64,000 bases of DNA from Streptomyces sp. MNU76 (GCF_020982545.1 NZ_JAJKLK010000019.1:620001-684000), one strand, 5' to 3'; counted from the stretch's first letter, positions 50,127 to 59,585 are shown. Notes: a model not told the origin generated them from the letters alone. Numbers and translations: made by a program.

Positions 50127-52190
50127 ATGATCGGGACGGGCGGGACGAGTGTGATGGCGGACGAGGACAGGACGACCGGGACGGACAGCGAGGCGCTGGC
50201 CGTGCTCCACCGGGTCTTCGGATACGACGCCTTCCGGGGCGAGCAGGAAGCGATCATCGAGCACGTGGTCGCGGGCGGTGACGCCGTCGTGCTCATGCCG
50301 ACCGGCGGCGGGAAGTCCCTCTGCTACCAGATCCCGTCCCTGGTCAGGCCCGGCACGGGCATCGTGGTCTCCCCGCTGATCGCGCTCATGCAGGACCAGG
50401 TGGACGCCCTGCGGGCCCTCGGCGTGCGCGCCGGGTTCATCAACTCCACCCAGGGCTTCGACGAGCGGCGCGTGGTCGAGGCCGAGTTCCTCGCGGGCGA
50501 GCTGGACCTCCTCTACCTCGCGCCGGAGCGCCTGCGGCTCGACGCCACCCTCGATCTGCTCGGCCGCGGCAAGATCTCCGTCTTCGCGATCGACGAGGCA
50601 CACTGCGTCTCCCAGTGGGGCCACGACTTCCGGCCCGACTACCTCTCCCTCTCTCTCCTGGGCCGGCGCTGGCCCGACGTGCCGCGCATCGCGCTCACCG
50701 CCACCGCCACCCGAGCCACGCACCGCGAGATCACCGAGCGGCTGGACATGCCCCGGGCCAGGCATTTCGAGGCCAGCTTCGACCGGCCCAACATCCAGTA
50801 CCGCATCGTGCCCAAGGCCGACCCGAAGAAGCAGCTCCTGTCCTTCCTGCGCCAGGAACACCCGGGCGACGCCGGCATCGTCTACTGCCTCTCCCGCAAC
50901 TCCGTCGAGCGGACCGCCGAGTTCCTCAGCAAGAACGGCGTGGAGGCGGTGCCGTACCACGCGGGCCTCGACGCGGGCACCCGCGCGGCACACCAGTCGA
51001 GGTTCCTGCGCGAGGAAGGGCTCGTGGTCGTCGCCACGATCGCCTTCGGCATGGGCATCGACAAACCCGACGTACGGTTCGTCGCCCACCTCGACCTGCC
51101 GAAGTCCGTCGAGGGCTACTACCAGGAGACCGGCCGCGCCGGGCGTGACGGGCTGCCGTCCACGGCCTGGATGGCGTACGGCCTCAACGACGTCATACAG
51201 CAGCGCAAGATGATCCAGGGCAGCGAGGGCGACGAGGCGTTCCGCCGCCGGGCCGCCAGTCACCTCGACGCCATGCTGGCGCTCTGCGAGACCGTGCAGT
51301 GCCGGCGAGGCCAGCTCCTGCAGTACTTCGGCCAGGAACCCCAGGCCGCGGGCTGCGGCAACTGTGACACCTGCCTCGTACCGCCGGAGACCTGGGACGG
51401 CACCGTCGCCGCGCAGAAGGTGCTCTCCACGGTGGTGCGGCTCCAGCGCGAGCGGGGGCAGAAGTTCGGCGCCGTGCAGATCGTGGACATCCTGCTGGGG
51501 CGGCGGACCGCGAAGGTCATCCAGTTCGACCACGACCAGCTCTCCGTCTTCGGTATCGGCGAGGAACTGGCCGAGGGCGAATGGCGGGGCGTCGTACGGC
51601 AGTTGCTCGCCCAGGGGCTCCTCGCGGTCGAGGGCGAGTACGGCACGCTCGTTCTCACCGAGGAGAGCGGGACCGTGTTGCGAAGAGAGCGGGACGTGCC
51701 GCTGCGCAAGGAGCCGAAGAAGCCGGTGACCTCGCGGGCGGCGTCGGGCGGCGGTTCGGGTGGCTCAGGCTCCGGCCGGGGCGAGCGCAAGGCCAAGGCG
51801 GCGGCCGTCGAGCTGTCGGACGACCTGATCCCCGTCTTCGAGGCCCTCCGCGCCTGGCGCGCCGAACAGGCTCGGGAGCAGGGCGTCCCCGCCTATGTCA
51901 TCTTCCACGACGCCACCCTCCGCGAGATCGCGGCCACCGCGCCCGCGTCCGTCGCGGAGCTCGGCACCATCAGCGGAATCGGCGAGAAGAAGCTGGCGAC
52001 GTACGGGGAGGGGGTGTTGGGGGTGCTGGGTTCCCAAGGCGGAGCGGCCTCGGAGGCTCCCGGGTCCGAAGGGGCGAGGGGCCCGGCGCGCAGGGCCGAC
52101 GCCGACCCCGCGGACGCGGAGGCGGACACGGCCACGGACGGTGGCGTGCACTGGCCCGACGAGGAGCCCGAGCCGGACCCTTGGGCGTAA
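50127..52190 (+). CDS. recQ: RecQ-family ATP-dependent DNA helicase
   Basis: 687 residues from the ATG at 50127; an in-frame ATG at 50154 is also possible. Motifs in order: FGYDAFRGEQEAII (motif 0), Walker A TGGGKS (59-64), IDEAHC (DEAH at 156-159), TATATRATHREI (motif III), VVVATIAFGMGIDKPDVRFV and the QETGRAGRDG motif VI, then the RecQ-C zinc region with ALCETVQCRRGQLLQYFG and CGNCDTC, a winged-helix domain (ILLGRRTAKV, SVFGIG) and a C-terminal HRDC domain (LRAWRAEQAREQGVPAYVIFHDATLREIA). The acidic tail is variable. It unwinds recombination intermediates. Confidence 0.95.
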   Translation: MIGTGGTSVMADEDRTTGTDSEALAVLHRVFGYDAFRGEQEAIIEHVVAGGDAVVLMPTGGGKSLCYQIPSLVRPGTGIVVSPLIALMQDQVDALRALGVRAGFINSTQGFDERRVVEAEFLAGELDLLYLAPERLRLDATLDLLGRGKISVFAIDEAHCVSQWGHDFRPDYLSLSLLGRRWPDVPRIALTATATRATHREITERLDMPRARHFEASFDRPNIQYRIVPKADPKKQLLSFLRQEHPGDAGIVYCLSRNSVERTAEFLSKNGVEAVPYHAGLDAGTRAAHQSRFLREEGLVVVATIAFGMGIDKPDVRFVAHLDLPKSVEGYYQETGRAGRDGLPSTAWMAYGLNDVIQQRKMIQGSEGDEAFRRRAASHLDAMLALCETVQCRRGQLLQYFGQEPQAAGCGNCDTCLVPPETWDGTVAAQKVLSTVVRLQRERGQKFGAVQIVDILLGRRTAKVIQFDHDQLSVFGIGEELAEGEWRGVVRQLLAQGLLAVEGEYGTLVLTEESGTVLRRERDVPLRKEPKKPVTSRAASGGGSGGSGSGRGERKAKAAAVELSDDLIPVFEALRAWRAEQAREQGVPAYVIFHDATLREIAATAPASVAELGTISGIGEKKLATYGEGVLGVLGSQGGAASEAPGSEGARGPARRADADPADAEADTATDGGVHWPDEEPEPDPWA

Positions 52191-52263
52191 AGCTCCGAGA
52201 CCGCCGAGCCGCCCGGCCGTCCAGCCGCCGAGCGGTCAAGTGGCTGAGCCGGTGAGCCGTCCG

Positions 52264-52782
52264 TCAGGTTCGTCGGAGCGATCGGATGCGTTGCTGCGCC
52301 TTGTTCACGGCGCGTTCGAGTTCGATGCGGGCGTGCTCCTGTCGCATGGCGTGTTCCAGCTGGCCGAGATGCTGTGCGTACGGCATCCGTGCCGCGACGG
52401 CCGTTTCGGGGAGAGCGGCGGCGAGGTAGAGGTCGATGTGCTCGACGACGCCGTGGAGTTCGGTGTGCAGGACGTCCAGTTGGTCGGCTGAGGCCCTGAT
52501 GAGGTGCCGCAGCCGCTTCAGCGGCGCGAGTTCGGCCGCCTGGCAGGGCTTCTGGGCGCGTTCGCACAACGCCTCGAAGGTCTCCTTGAGGTAGCTGTGG
52601 GCGTCCTCGACGTCCTTCGCGGTCTCGTCGTTGTCGTGGGTCTGCTTCATCCACGCGAAGACCTTGGCGTGGTGGCGGACGCCGAGGTACCCGATGGCGA
52701 GCGTGCACGCTCCGGCCAGGGCTGCCGCCAGGAGGGGGCCCGCACTGGTTCCGATCGCCAGGGCGGTCGAGCTGAGGGTCAT
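52264..52782 (-). CDS. uncharacterised protein with one membrane helix and a helical domain
   Basis: A protein of 172 residues from the ATG at 52780-52782; an upstream ATG at 52822-52824 would add 14. Residues about 12-32 form a membrane helix (GPLLAAALAGACTLAIGYLGV). The remainder is predicted helical and charged: KVFAWMKQTHDNDETAKDVEDAHSYLKETFEALCERA, LKRLRHLIRASADQL, and HAMRQEHARIELERAVNKAQQ. I recognise no family. It converges on recQ, and the Crp/Fnr gene lies upstream on the same strand. Confidence 0.6.
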   Translation of the reverse strand: MTLSSTALAIGTSAGPLLAAALAGACTLAIGYLGVRHHAKVFAWMKQTHDNDETAKDVEDAHSYLKETFEALCERAQKPCQAAELAPLKRLRHLIRASADQLDVLHTELHGVVEHIDLYLAAALPETAVAARMPYAQHLGQLEHAMRQEHARIELERAVNKAQQRIRSLRRT

Positions 52783-52918
52783 CGTGGTCCGATCCGTTCG
52801 GGCGCGGGCGTGCGTGACCCTCATGGGGTCTGTGCGACGCCGCAGGAAGCTGTCGTGGGTGGGGGTGGGGTGGGGGCGGGGGAAAAGCCGACGGACGCGC
52901 GGCGGAGAGCGGGTACGC

Positions 52919-53644
52919 CTAGACGGTCGCGACGAGGTCGCGCAGTGCGGGGAGGTCGGTCACCACGAACTGCCGGTACTTGCTGGTGATCACCCGGTGG
53001 GTGTCGCGGAGGAGGCGGAGGACGTTCTCCACGGTGGACATCCCCATCAGCAGGGCGTCGGCGATGTCCCGTTGGGTCGGTCCGAGAATGGTGTGGTGGC
53101 CGGGCTCGGCGCCGCTCCTGGTGCCGGCGACGGCGGCGAGGTGCAGCAGAAGGCCACCGACGCGCTGGAGCGGCGCACGGGTGGAGGTGCCGTAGATCAT
53201 CTCGTCGCTGCGGTTGCGGTGCTCCAGGCTGCGCAGCAGGGCCAGTTGAGCGTCGGGCTGCTGGTGCAGCAGGACGTTCATGCGTCGTACGGGGCAGGGC
53301 ATGACCCAGGTCGTGGTGAGGCAGACGGTGTCGACCGAGGCTTCGCGGTCGATGAGCTTGGCCTCGCCCAGGAATTGGCCCACCCCGCGGAACCGGGCGA
53401 TCCTGGTGCCGAGCGGACGGCGTTCCTGCAGGACGCAGCCGCCGAGGACGATGTACACATGCTGGTCGTCCGGCCCCAGGGCCAGCTCCTCGCCACGCTC
53501 ATGCACCCGCGCGTCAAGGCCCCAGGCCCGCACGAACAGTTGCCAGACGTCGGCGGGGAGGAGGTCCAGAAAGCTGCCGGCGGGCATGGTCCGGCGGCCG
53601 TTGAGGACCTCGACGGTGCGGAAGGTGTCGACCTTGGGAGGCAC
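52919..53644 (-). CDS. Crp/Fnr-family transcriptional regulator
   Basis: A protein of 241 residues from the GTG at 53642-53644, with GGAGGG six bases upstream, which decides the start. The N-terminal cyclic-nucleotide-like beta barrel reads HERGEELALGPDDQHVYIVLGGCVLQER, RFRGVGQFLGEAKLID, with the GxxxGE turn changed, so cAMP binding is doubtful. The C-terminal winged helix has PTQRDIADALLMGMSTVENVLRLLRDTHRVITSKYRQFVVTDLPAL. No Fnr-type cysteine cluster is visible. It is followed by the large gene-poor region, so its targets cannot be guessed. Confidence 0.85.
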   Translation of the reverse strand: MPPKVDTFRTVEVLNGRRTMPAGSFLDLLPADVWQLFVRAWGLDARVHERGEELALGPDDQHVYIVLGGCVLQERRPLGTRIARFRGVGQFLGEAKLIDREASVDTVCLTTTWVMPCPVRRMNVLLHQQPDAQLALLRSLEHRNRSDEMIYGTSTRAPLQRVGGLLLHLAAVAGTRSGAEPGHHTILGPTQRDIADALLMGMSTVENVLRLLRDTHRVITSKYRQFVVTDLPALRDLVATV

Positions 53645-53837
53645 GGTCAACCCTCCGTTCCGGGCGTAGTGCCGGAGGGAACGGAGACGTACGAGGGCAA
53701 CAGCGCGTGACGGTGACGGTCTGTCAGTCGACGGTCGTCGATGCCCATGGGCATGGGCGCGCGCGGTGTGCCGACGCCATCGGGGACGGCGGTCTGCATC
53801 GGGGTCCGAATCCTTCCCGAGGGGAGACGAAGGAGGT

Positions 53838-53870
53838 CCGGGTGCGCCTGCCGATCGCAGACGCACCCGG
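53838..53870. terminator. hairpin upstream of the Crp/Fnr gene
   Basis: CCGGGTGCG at 53838-53846 pairs with CGCACCCGG at 53862-53870 over a 15-base loop. It could end a transcript entering from the gene-poor region. Confidence 0.4.
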
Positions 53871-54219
53871 GTTGGTGGGTCCAGCGCCCTCTCCATCGCA
53901 TGATCACCGGCTGGTTTAGGTCCGGTTGCGACACGAAGACGTTAGGTCGACAACGCTACCTCTCTGTGAGAGGAAATCGCCAGTCGCACATGCACGGGAG
54001 TACGGAATTCGGCGGGCTCCGTGGTATCCGCCGGGGGAGAAAACAATGCCCTCACGGTGGGGGTTTGCTCTGTGTTCGCGCAACTGGTAGCTGTCACGGT
54101 CAGTATTCTTTTCTTTACGCCAAGTTGACCGTGTGGCATCGGAAAGTCGGGCGCGAGGGCAAGGGTAATTGCGGAGTGCACCGGGGGGCGTGATGTGGAG
54201 TGAGAAGCGGCAAAAGCAC

Positions 54220-54251
54220 GGAGGCCCCGGGGAACCACCCCCGAGGCCTCC
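54220..54251. terminator. strong GC hairpin in the gene-poor region
   Basis: GGAGGCC at 54220-54226 pairs with GGCCTCC at 54245-54251, and CGGGG pairs with CCCCG inside. It looks like a bidirectional terminator although no gene ends nearby, which suggests an unrecognised transcript. Confidence 0.55.
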
Positions 54252-54595
54252 AATGAAAGGGCCTGGACCCACCAAGGTTCAGACCTGCTTCCAGTAAACA
54301 CCATGAGCTGCGAAAAGGTAACTGTGGCCAGGAAGGTACCGTCGGCTACTCCCTCCGGCGAGGGGTTCGAGGGCCTGATGTGGCATCTCCGAAAGTGAAG
54401 ACGAGACGTACCGTGTCGACGGACGTTTCGTGAGCATTTTCGCGTGACGCCCCTTTTGTTGTGCGGTTCTTGGCGTTCATCTTTCGTACGGGAGTGAGAA
54501 AAGTGAGCAGGGAGCACCTCTGGGTCGCTGTTTGACCGGACATTCTCTGGCGGTCGCGCTCGCCAGGGAGGGAGGTCAAGTTTTCAACCAAAGGG

Positions 54596-54616
54596 AAAGT
54601 GCACGATAAAGTGCAC
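54596..54616 (+). repeat. direct repeat AAAGTGCAC with 12-bp period
   Basis: Two copies of AAAGTGCAC (54596-54604 and 54608-54616) lie in AT-rich DNA; each ends in the palindrome GTGCAC. It could be a regulator binding site. Confidence 0.35.
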
Positions 54617-55245
54617 AAAACTGTGCCGCTTAATTATTCTTGCCGGTCGGGCGGTGTGACGATGCGAGGCGTTCCCTACGGCTCCGTGGCGAATGTCGGG
54701 CAGGCGTGTCGTTGCATGCGCGTGTATTGGCCGTCCGAATGTCCGGGGTCCTGCCCCCTGGCGTCGCCCCGGGAATTGATTATCGACTAATCAATAAGGG
54801 GAGGTCTTGTGGGCTTCCCGGTCGCAGGCGGGCCGGCCGCGTCTCACGCCCCGTCAGCAACGTTGACGGGGTGCGCAGTTGACGCGGTCGGCGCGTCGCA
54901 CAATGCGTAGCGCGGATGGAACTCTGCGTGAAATCGCAGAACGCGGGACGCGTGGGGAGTTCGGACCTCTCGGCGGAGCAGGCAGGGGCGAGGGAGTCCG
55001 GCGGGCACGTGTCCGCACAGAGGGCGCGAAGGGAAGGCCGTTCAGGCGGAGCGGACGCTCGCGGCCCTCCGGTTGCCTTGCCTTCCGCCGCGAAGACGGT
55101 GCCGGCGTGCGCTTGCGTCGGGGCGGGCACAAGATCTGCCACCGGCTTGTCCCAGGGGTGGGAACGCGGTTCCGGTGGCTGGGATGCGCCGTTCCACCCC
55201 TGGGTCCGGATGTGGCGTTCCGCCCCTGAGCCCGGGCGCGCCGCT

Positions 55246-56531
55246 CTACCCTGCGCCCCGACCACCCTCCCCTGACCTCGCCCAGCCCCACCTTCGTGCC
55301 GTTCGGGCCCGGGGCCCACGCCGTGAGGGTCACCTCGTCGCCGTCCTCCAGGAACGTGCGTTTGCCGGTCGGGAGGTCGAGCGGATCGCGTCCGTTCCAG
55401 GTGAGTTCCAGCAGCGAGCCCCGCTGGCCGGGGGTGGCCCCGCTGACCGTGCCGGAGCCGTACAGGTCGCCCGTGCGCAGCGAGGCGCCGTTCACCGTCA
55501 TGTGGGCCAACTGCTGTGCTGCCGTCCAGTACATCGTGGCGAAGGGCGGCTCCGAGACGACATGCCCGTTGATCGCGACGCTGATCCGCAGGTCGTACCC
55601 GCCGGGATCGATGTCCGGCGCGGCGTCGTCCAGGTAGGGCAGCAGCGGGTGCGTACGCTCCGGCGGCGCCACCCGCGCCTCCTCCAGCGCCTCCAGCGGT
55701 GTGACCCAGGCCGAGACCGACGTGGCGAACGACTTGCCCAGGAACGGCCCGAGCGGCACGTACTCCCAGGCCTGGAGGTCGCGCGCCGACCAGTCGTTGA
55801 GGAGGCACATCCCGAAGACGTGGTCGCGGAAGTCCCCCAGCCCCACCGGTAGGCCCGCTCGAGGGCGCCCCCACCACGAAGCCGACCTCCGCCTCGATGT
55901 CCAGCCGCACCGACGGTCCGAACACCGGCGCCGGATCGGCCGGCGCCTTGCGCTGTCCGGCCGGCCGCACCACCTCCGTGCCGGACACGACGACCGTGCC
56001 GGACCGGCCGTGGTAACCGATGGGCAGGTGCTTCCAGTTGGGCGTCAGCGGGTCGGGGGCGTCGGGACGGAAGATCCGCCCCACGTTCCGGGCGTGGTTC
56101 TCGGAGGCGTAGAAGTCGACGTAGTCGGCCACCTCGAACGGCAGGTGCAGTGTCACCGAGGACAGCGCGTGGAAGTGCGGCGCGATCGTCTCGCGGTGCG
56201 AGGGCACCGTCAGCCACGCCGTGAGCGCCCGGCGCAGGTCCGACCAGGCCGTGCGCCCCGCCGCCAGCAGGGGGTTCAGCGTGGGGTGCGCCAGCAGCGC
56301 GGCGTACGGGGAGCCGAGGGCGTGCGCCGCCGCGGCGGCGTCGAGGACGTGGTCGCCGAGCCGGACGCCGACGGTACGGGTCCCGGCGGTCCCGGCGTAG
56401 GCCCAGGGGGCGTCGGACGTGTCGAGGGAGAAGACGCCGTAGGGAAGGTTGTGCGGACCGAAGGGGTGACCCTCGGGGACGTCGAACGGGTGACCCTCGG
56501 GGACCTCGTCGGGGACATCGAAGGGGGGCAT
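55246..56531 (-). pseudogene. fumarylacetoacetase (FAH family), frameshifted in the middle
   Basis: The first part reads from the ATG at 56529-56531: FGPHNLPYGVFSLDTSDAPW, then HARNVGRIFRPDAPDPLTPNWKHLPIGYHGRSGTVVVSG and DIEAEVGFVVGAP, with the metal-binding Glu residues. Near 55850 the frame breaks; the rest continues one frame away as VGLGDFRDHVFGMCLLNDWSARDLQAWEYVPLGPFLGKSFATSVSAWV to EVTLTAWAPGPNGTKVGLGEV. The shift equals one extra base or two missing. The last residues may need a second shift to stop at 55246; otherwise the frame runs on to 54854. The intact enzyme hydrolyses fumarylacetoacetate in tyrosine breakdown. Confidence 0.8.
56463..56522 (-). repeat. 24-bp tandem duplication in the first codons of the FAH gene
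   Basis: Two full units and one partial unit of 24 bp (56463-56486, 56487-56510 and a remnant) encode a doubled DVPEGHPF after the start Met. Related proteins carry this peptide once. Confidence 0.65.
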
Positions 56532-56738
56532 CGGGTGCTGCCTCGCTCTCGTGCGTTCCGTCGTACCTCTGGTCGCGGCTCACGTTACGGGGCGGTGCCA
56601 AGACCGGGGAGTGTCTAAAGAGTTCGCAATGTCCTGATAGGGGAGGGTCGGAAGGAAAGGTTCCGGCTTAGCGTCCTCTGGGGGACACGGACGGGGTGGG
56701 TCCGGGTCCGGTAGGGGACACGTGGGGGACCCGTGGCC

Positions 56739-57998
56739 ATGGGCACTTGGGGTGCGCCGGTACAGGCGGACCGAGACGTTCCGGGACTCGTCGTGAAGCT
56801 CGGCGACTATCCGCTGCACCACGGCGGCGTCGGAGCCATCCGCAGCCTGGGCCGCCTCGGCGTGCCGATGTACGCGATCACGGAGGACCGGTACACACCG
56901 GCCGCCGCCTCACGTTATCTGCGGCGCGCGTTCGTGTGGCCGACCACCGGGACGGAGGAGCCCGGGTGGCTGGTCGACGGGCTGCTGCGCATCGGCCGGC
57001 GGATAGGGCGGCCCACCGTGCTCGTCCCCACCGACGAGGAAGCCGCGGTGCTCATCGCCGAGCACCAGGAGGAGCTCGCGACCCGCTTCCTCTTCCCCCG
57101 CGTCGACGCCAAGCTTCCGCGCAGCCTCGCCAGCAAGCAGGGGCTGCACGAACTCTGCGTGGAGCACGGCATCGCCAGCCCCGCGAGCTCGTTCCCGCAG
57201 TCGTACGAGGACGTGGAACGGTTCGCGCAGCTGGCCCGCTTCCCCGTGGTGGCCAAGAACCGGGAGGCGTTCGAACGGCGCAGGCAGCCCGCGGTCAACG
57301 GGACGACCCGCATCGCCGACCGGGAGTGCCTGCTGCGGCTGGCCCGCGGCTGGGGCGACCGGCCCGGGGTGATCCTCCAGGAGTACCTGCCCCGGGAGGA
57401 CGCCGAGGACTGGATCGTGCACGCCTACTTCGACGCGGACTCCACCCCGCTCGCGATGTTCACCGGGGTCAAGGTGCGGTCGTGGCCGCCGCACGCGGGG
57501 ATGACGGCGAACGCGTACGTCGTCGACAACCCCGAACTCGCGGACATCTCCGCCCGGTTCATCAAGCAGATCGGGTTCTCCGGCGTCATCGACCTCGATC
57601 TGCGGTTCGACCGGCGGGACGGGCGGTACAAGCTGCTGGACTTCAACCCGCGGATGGGCGCGCAGTTCCGGCTGTTCGAGAACGAGGCCGGGATCGACGT
57701 CGTCCGCGCCATGCACCTCGATCTGACCGGACGCCCGGTCCCGGAGGGGGAACAGCTCGCCGGGCGCCGGTACATCGTGGAGAACATCGATCTGGCGGCC
57801 CTGCTCGCCTACCGGCGCAGCGGCTACACGACCCCGCACGCGCCGCCGCGCGCGAACGGGACCGAGCTCGCATGGCTCGCGGGTGACGACCCGCTGCCGT
57901 TCCTCACGATGCTCGCGCGCTTCGTACGACCGGGCGCGAAGCATCTCTACCAGCTGTGGCGGACCAACCGCCTCGGCAACGCCCGTGTGCGCCCCTAG
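56739..57998 (+). CDS. ATP-grasp domain carboxylate-amine ligase-like protein
   Basis: A protein of 419 residues from the ATG at 56739 (GGGGGA nine bases upstream); a GTG at 56733 is in frame. The N-terminal domain is pre-ATP-grasp like: GLVVKLGDYPLHHGGVGAIRSLGRLGVPMYAITEDR. The ATP-grasp part has ARFPVVAKNREAF with the ATP-binding Lys, VILQEYLPREDAEDWIVHAYFD, and KLLDFNPRMGAQFRLFENEAGID with the metal-binding Asp/Asn. D-aspartate ligases and several natural-product ligases share this layout. It would join a carboxylate to an amine through an acyl phosphate. The flavoprotein gene follows by 109 bp and may be its partner. Confidence 0.82.
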   Translation: MGTWGAPVQADRDVPGLVVKLGDYPLHHGGVGAIRSLGRLGVPMYAITEDRYTPAAASRYLRRAFVWPTTGTEEPGWLVDGLLRIGRRIGRPTVLVPTDEEAAVLIAEHQEELATRFLFPRVDAKLPRSLASKQGLHELCVEHGIASPASSFPQSYEDVERFAQLARFPVVAKNREAFERRRQPAVNGTTRIADRECLLRLARGWGDRPGVILQEYLPREDAEDWIVHAYFDADSTPLAMFTGVKVRSWPPHAGMTANAYVVDNPELADISARFIKQIGFSGVIDLDLRFDRRDGRYKLLDFNPRMGAQFRLFENEAGIDVVRAMHLDLTGRPVPEGEQLAGRRYIVENIDLAALLAYRRSGYTTPHAPPRANGTELAWLAGDDPLPFLTMLARFVRPGAKHLYQLWRTNRLGNARVRP

Positions 57999-58107
57999 GC
58001 CGTGTCCGACCTGGCTCGTAGGGCCCTGGGGCCCGAGGGCCGTCGGCGTACGTGGGCATGTGCGTGACCACACGAAGTAGGCATCAGGCGTCCTGGGGAG
58101 GGACTTC

Positions 58108-59307
58108 GTGATTCAACCGGTAGCAGTCGTCGGTGCCGGGCCGTTCGGTCTGTCCACCGCCGCGCATCTGCGGGCGCGCGGCATTCCCGTCCGTGTCTTC
58201 GGTGAACCCATGGTGAGCTGGCGGGACAACATGCCCGCCGGGATGCTGTTGAAGTCCACGCCGGCCGCGTCGAGCATCGCCGCGCCGCAGCACGGCCACA
58301 CCCTGGGCGACTACTGCGACGCGGCGGGGATCCGGCGGCTGGTGACGGACGAGGACATCATCCCCGTCGAGACCTTCATCTCCTACGGCGAGTGGTTCCA
58401 GCAGCGGCTCGTGCCCGACCTGGAACGGGTGCGCGTGGTCTCGGTGGACCGGAGCGAGAGCGGCGGCTTCGAACTGAAGCTGGACTCGGGGGAGTCGTTC
58501 ACCGCGCGGGCCGTCGTCGTGGCGAGCGGGCTGTTCGGGCTGGCGCACCTGCCGGCCGAGCTGGCGGGCGCGGCCGTGGACGGCCCCACCCCCGCGGGGC
58601 CCGTCTCGCACAGCTCCCAGCACGCCGACCTGAGCCGGTTCAAGGACCGGGAACTGATCGTCGTGGGCGCGGGGCAGTCCGCCCTGGAGACGGCGGTCCT
58701 GGCGGCCGAGGCCGGCGCGCGGGTCCAGGTGGTGGCGCGTGGGCACGGCGCCGTGGCCTTCGGGGCGCCCCCGTGGCGGCAGCCGAGGCTGCGCCCCGAG
58801 TCGCCGTTCGGGCGGGCCTGGTCGCTGTGGGCGCTCAGTCACTACCCGCACCCCTACCGGTACCTGCCCGCCGCCGGCCGGCACTTCCTGGTCCGCCGGG
58901 TGCTCGGGCCGCTGGGCGCGTGGTGGCTGCGGGACCGGTTCGAGGGGCGTGTGGAGGTGCGGGAGGTGGACCGGGTCGTGCGGGCCGGCGTCATCGACGG
59001 GCGCCCGGTCCTCTTGGCGCGCGGGCACGACGGTCGTACGGCGGAGCTGGGCGCGGATCATGTCATCGCGGCGACGGGGTACCGGGTGGACCTCGGGGCG
59101 ATGGGATTCCTCGGGCACGAGCTCCGTACGGAGCTGGGGGTGAGCCGGGGACGCCGGTGCTGGGGCCGGGTTCCGGTCGTCGATCCCGGGCTGTACTTCA
59201 CGGGGTTGCCGGCGGCGGCGTCGTACGGGCCGGTGATGCGGTTCGTGTGCGGGACCGAGTTCGCCTCGCCTCGGTTGGCTCGGCATTTGGCGGCGGCTCA
59301 CGGGTGA
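58108..59307 (+). CDS. FAD/NAD(P)-binding oxidoreductase (flavin monooxygenase-like)
   Basis: A protein of 399 residues from a GTG with GGGGAGG six bases upstream. Two dinucleotide folds: VAVVGAGPFGLSTAAHLRARG (FAD) at the start and ELIVVGAGQSALETAVLAAEAG (NADPH) at about residue 180, then HVIAATGYRVDL, the ATG motif of flavin monooxygenases and lysine/ornithine N-hydroxylases. The insert WALSHYPHPYRYLPAAGRHFLVRRVLGPLGAWWL is unusual. The middle KSTPAASSIAAPQHGHTLGDYCDAAG replaces the usual substrate loop. The substrate is unknown. The adjacent ATP-grasp gene suggests a joint two-step modification. Confidence 0.83.
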   Translation: MIQPVAVVGAGPFGLSTAAHLRARGIPVRVFGEPMVSWRDNMPAGMLLKSTPAASSIAAPQHGHTLGDYCDAAGIRRLVTDEDIIPVETFISYGEWFQQRLVPDLERVRVVSVDRSESGGFELKLDSGESFTARAVVVASGLFGLAHLPAELAGAAVDGPTPAGPVSHSSQHADLSRFKDRELIVVGAGQSALETAVLAAEAGARVQVVARGHGAVAFGAPPWRQPRLRPESPFGRAWSLWALSHYPHPYRYLPAAGRHFLVRRVLGPLGAWWLRDRFEGRVEVREVDRVVRAGVIDGRPVLLARGHDGRTAELGADHVIAATGYRVDLGAMGFLGHELRTELGVSRGRRCWGRVPVVDPGLYFTGLPAAASYGPVMRFVCGTEFASPRLARHLAAAHG

Positions 59308-59382
59308 GGGTTCCGGGTGAGCTCGGGTGGGGTTCCGGGACGAGCTCGGGTGGGGGCGGTGCGTCGCGGGGTGCGGGTTTGG

Positions 59383-59450
59383 TGGGGCTTCTCGCGCAGT
59401 TCCCCGCGCCCCTTTCGAGGCCTGCGGCCATCTCAAGGGCCGCGTGCCCA
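59383..59450. repeat. dispersed palindromic intergenic repeat, copy 4
   Basis: GGTGGGGCTTCTCGCGCAGTTCCCCGCGCCCCT starts the block, the same module as in the other three copies, followed by a short GGCC-rich palindrome. It lies in the gap before the HAD gene. Confidence 0.78.
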
Positions 59451-59573
59451 TCCACTCCCCCTGAACCCCTGTTCGGGAAAAGGGGTTGACCTCAGGGGGC
59501 GTCAGGGCGTTGCGGCCGGTCGGGGTGGCGTACGTCGTCCGGTTCGGGTCGAACCGATGGGGCGTCGCATCCG

Positions 59574-59579
59574 TATTCT
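59574..59579 (+). promoter_or_regulatory. -10 hexamer for a leaderless HAD-phosphatase transcript
   Basis: TATTCT, a near-consensus -10, ends seven bases before the ATG at 59586 with no ribosome site between. Confidence 0.5.
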
Positions 59580-59585
59580 CTGATC

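Larger units (their letters stand above)
53645..55245. other. 1.6-kb gene-poor region with lower GC and several hairpins
   Basis: Between the Crp/Fnr start and the end of the fumarylacetoacetase gene no frame shows Streptomyces codon bias. The part from about 53930 to 54880 is clearly less GC-rich than the rest of the window. It holds the hairpins listed separately, a stem CTGGCG/CGCCAG at 54547-54566 and direct repeats around 54600. Short frames exist, including a Cys-rich one near 54662-54790, but none has support. It may be a decayed insertion or hold non-coding RNA. Confidence 0.55.

Noticed and set aside
48078..52190. A 1370-codon frame through nuoN and recQ
   Set aside because: Before 50127 it is an Arg-rich shadow of nuoN; RecQ motifs begin only after the ATG at 50127.
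53942..54517. 191-codon minus-strand frame in the gene-poor region
   Set aside because: No ribosome site, no codon bias and no recognisable domain.
54599..54790. Short Cys-rich frame that might suggest a peptide natural product
   Set aside because: No modification enzymes, no transporter and no ribosome site nearby; cysteines fit chance in this frame.
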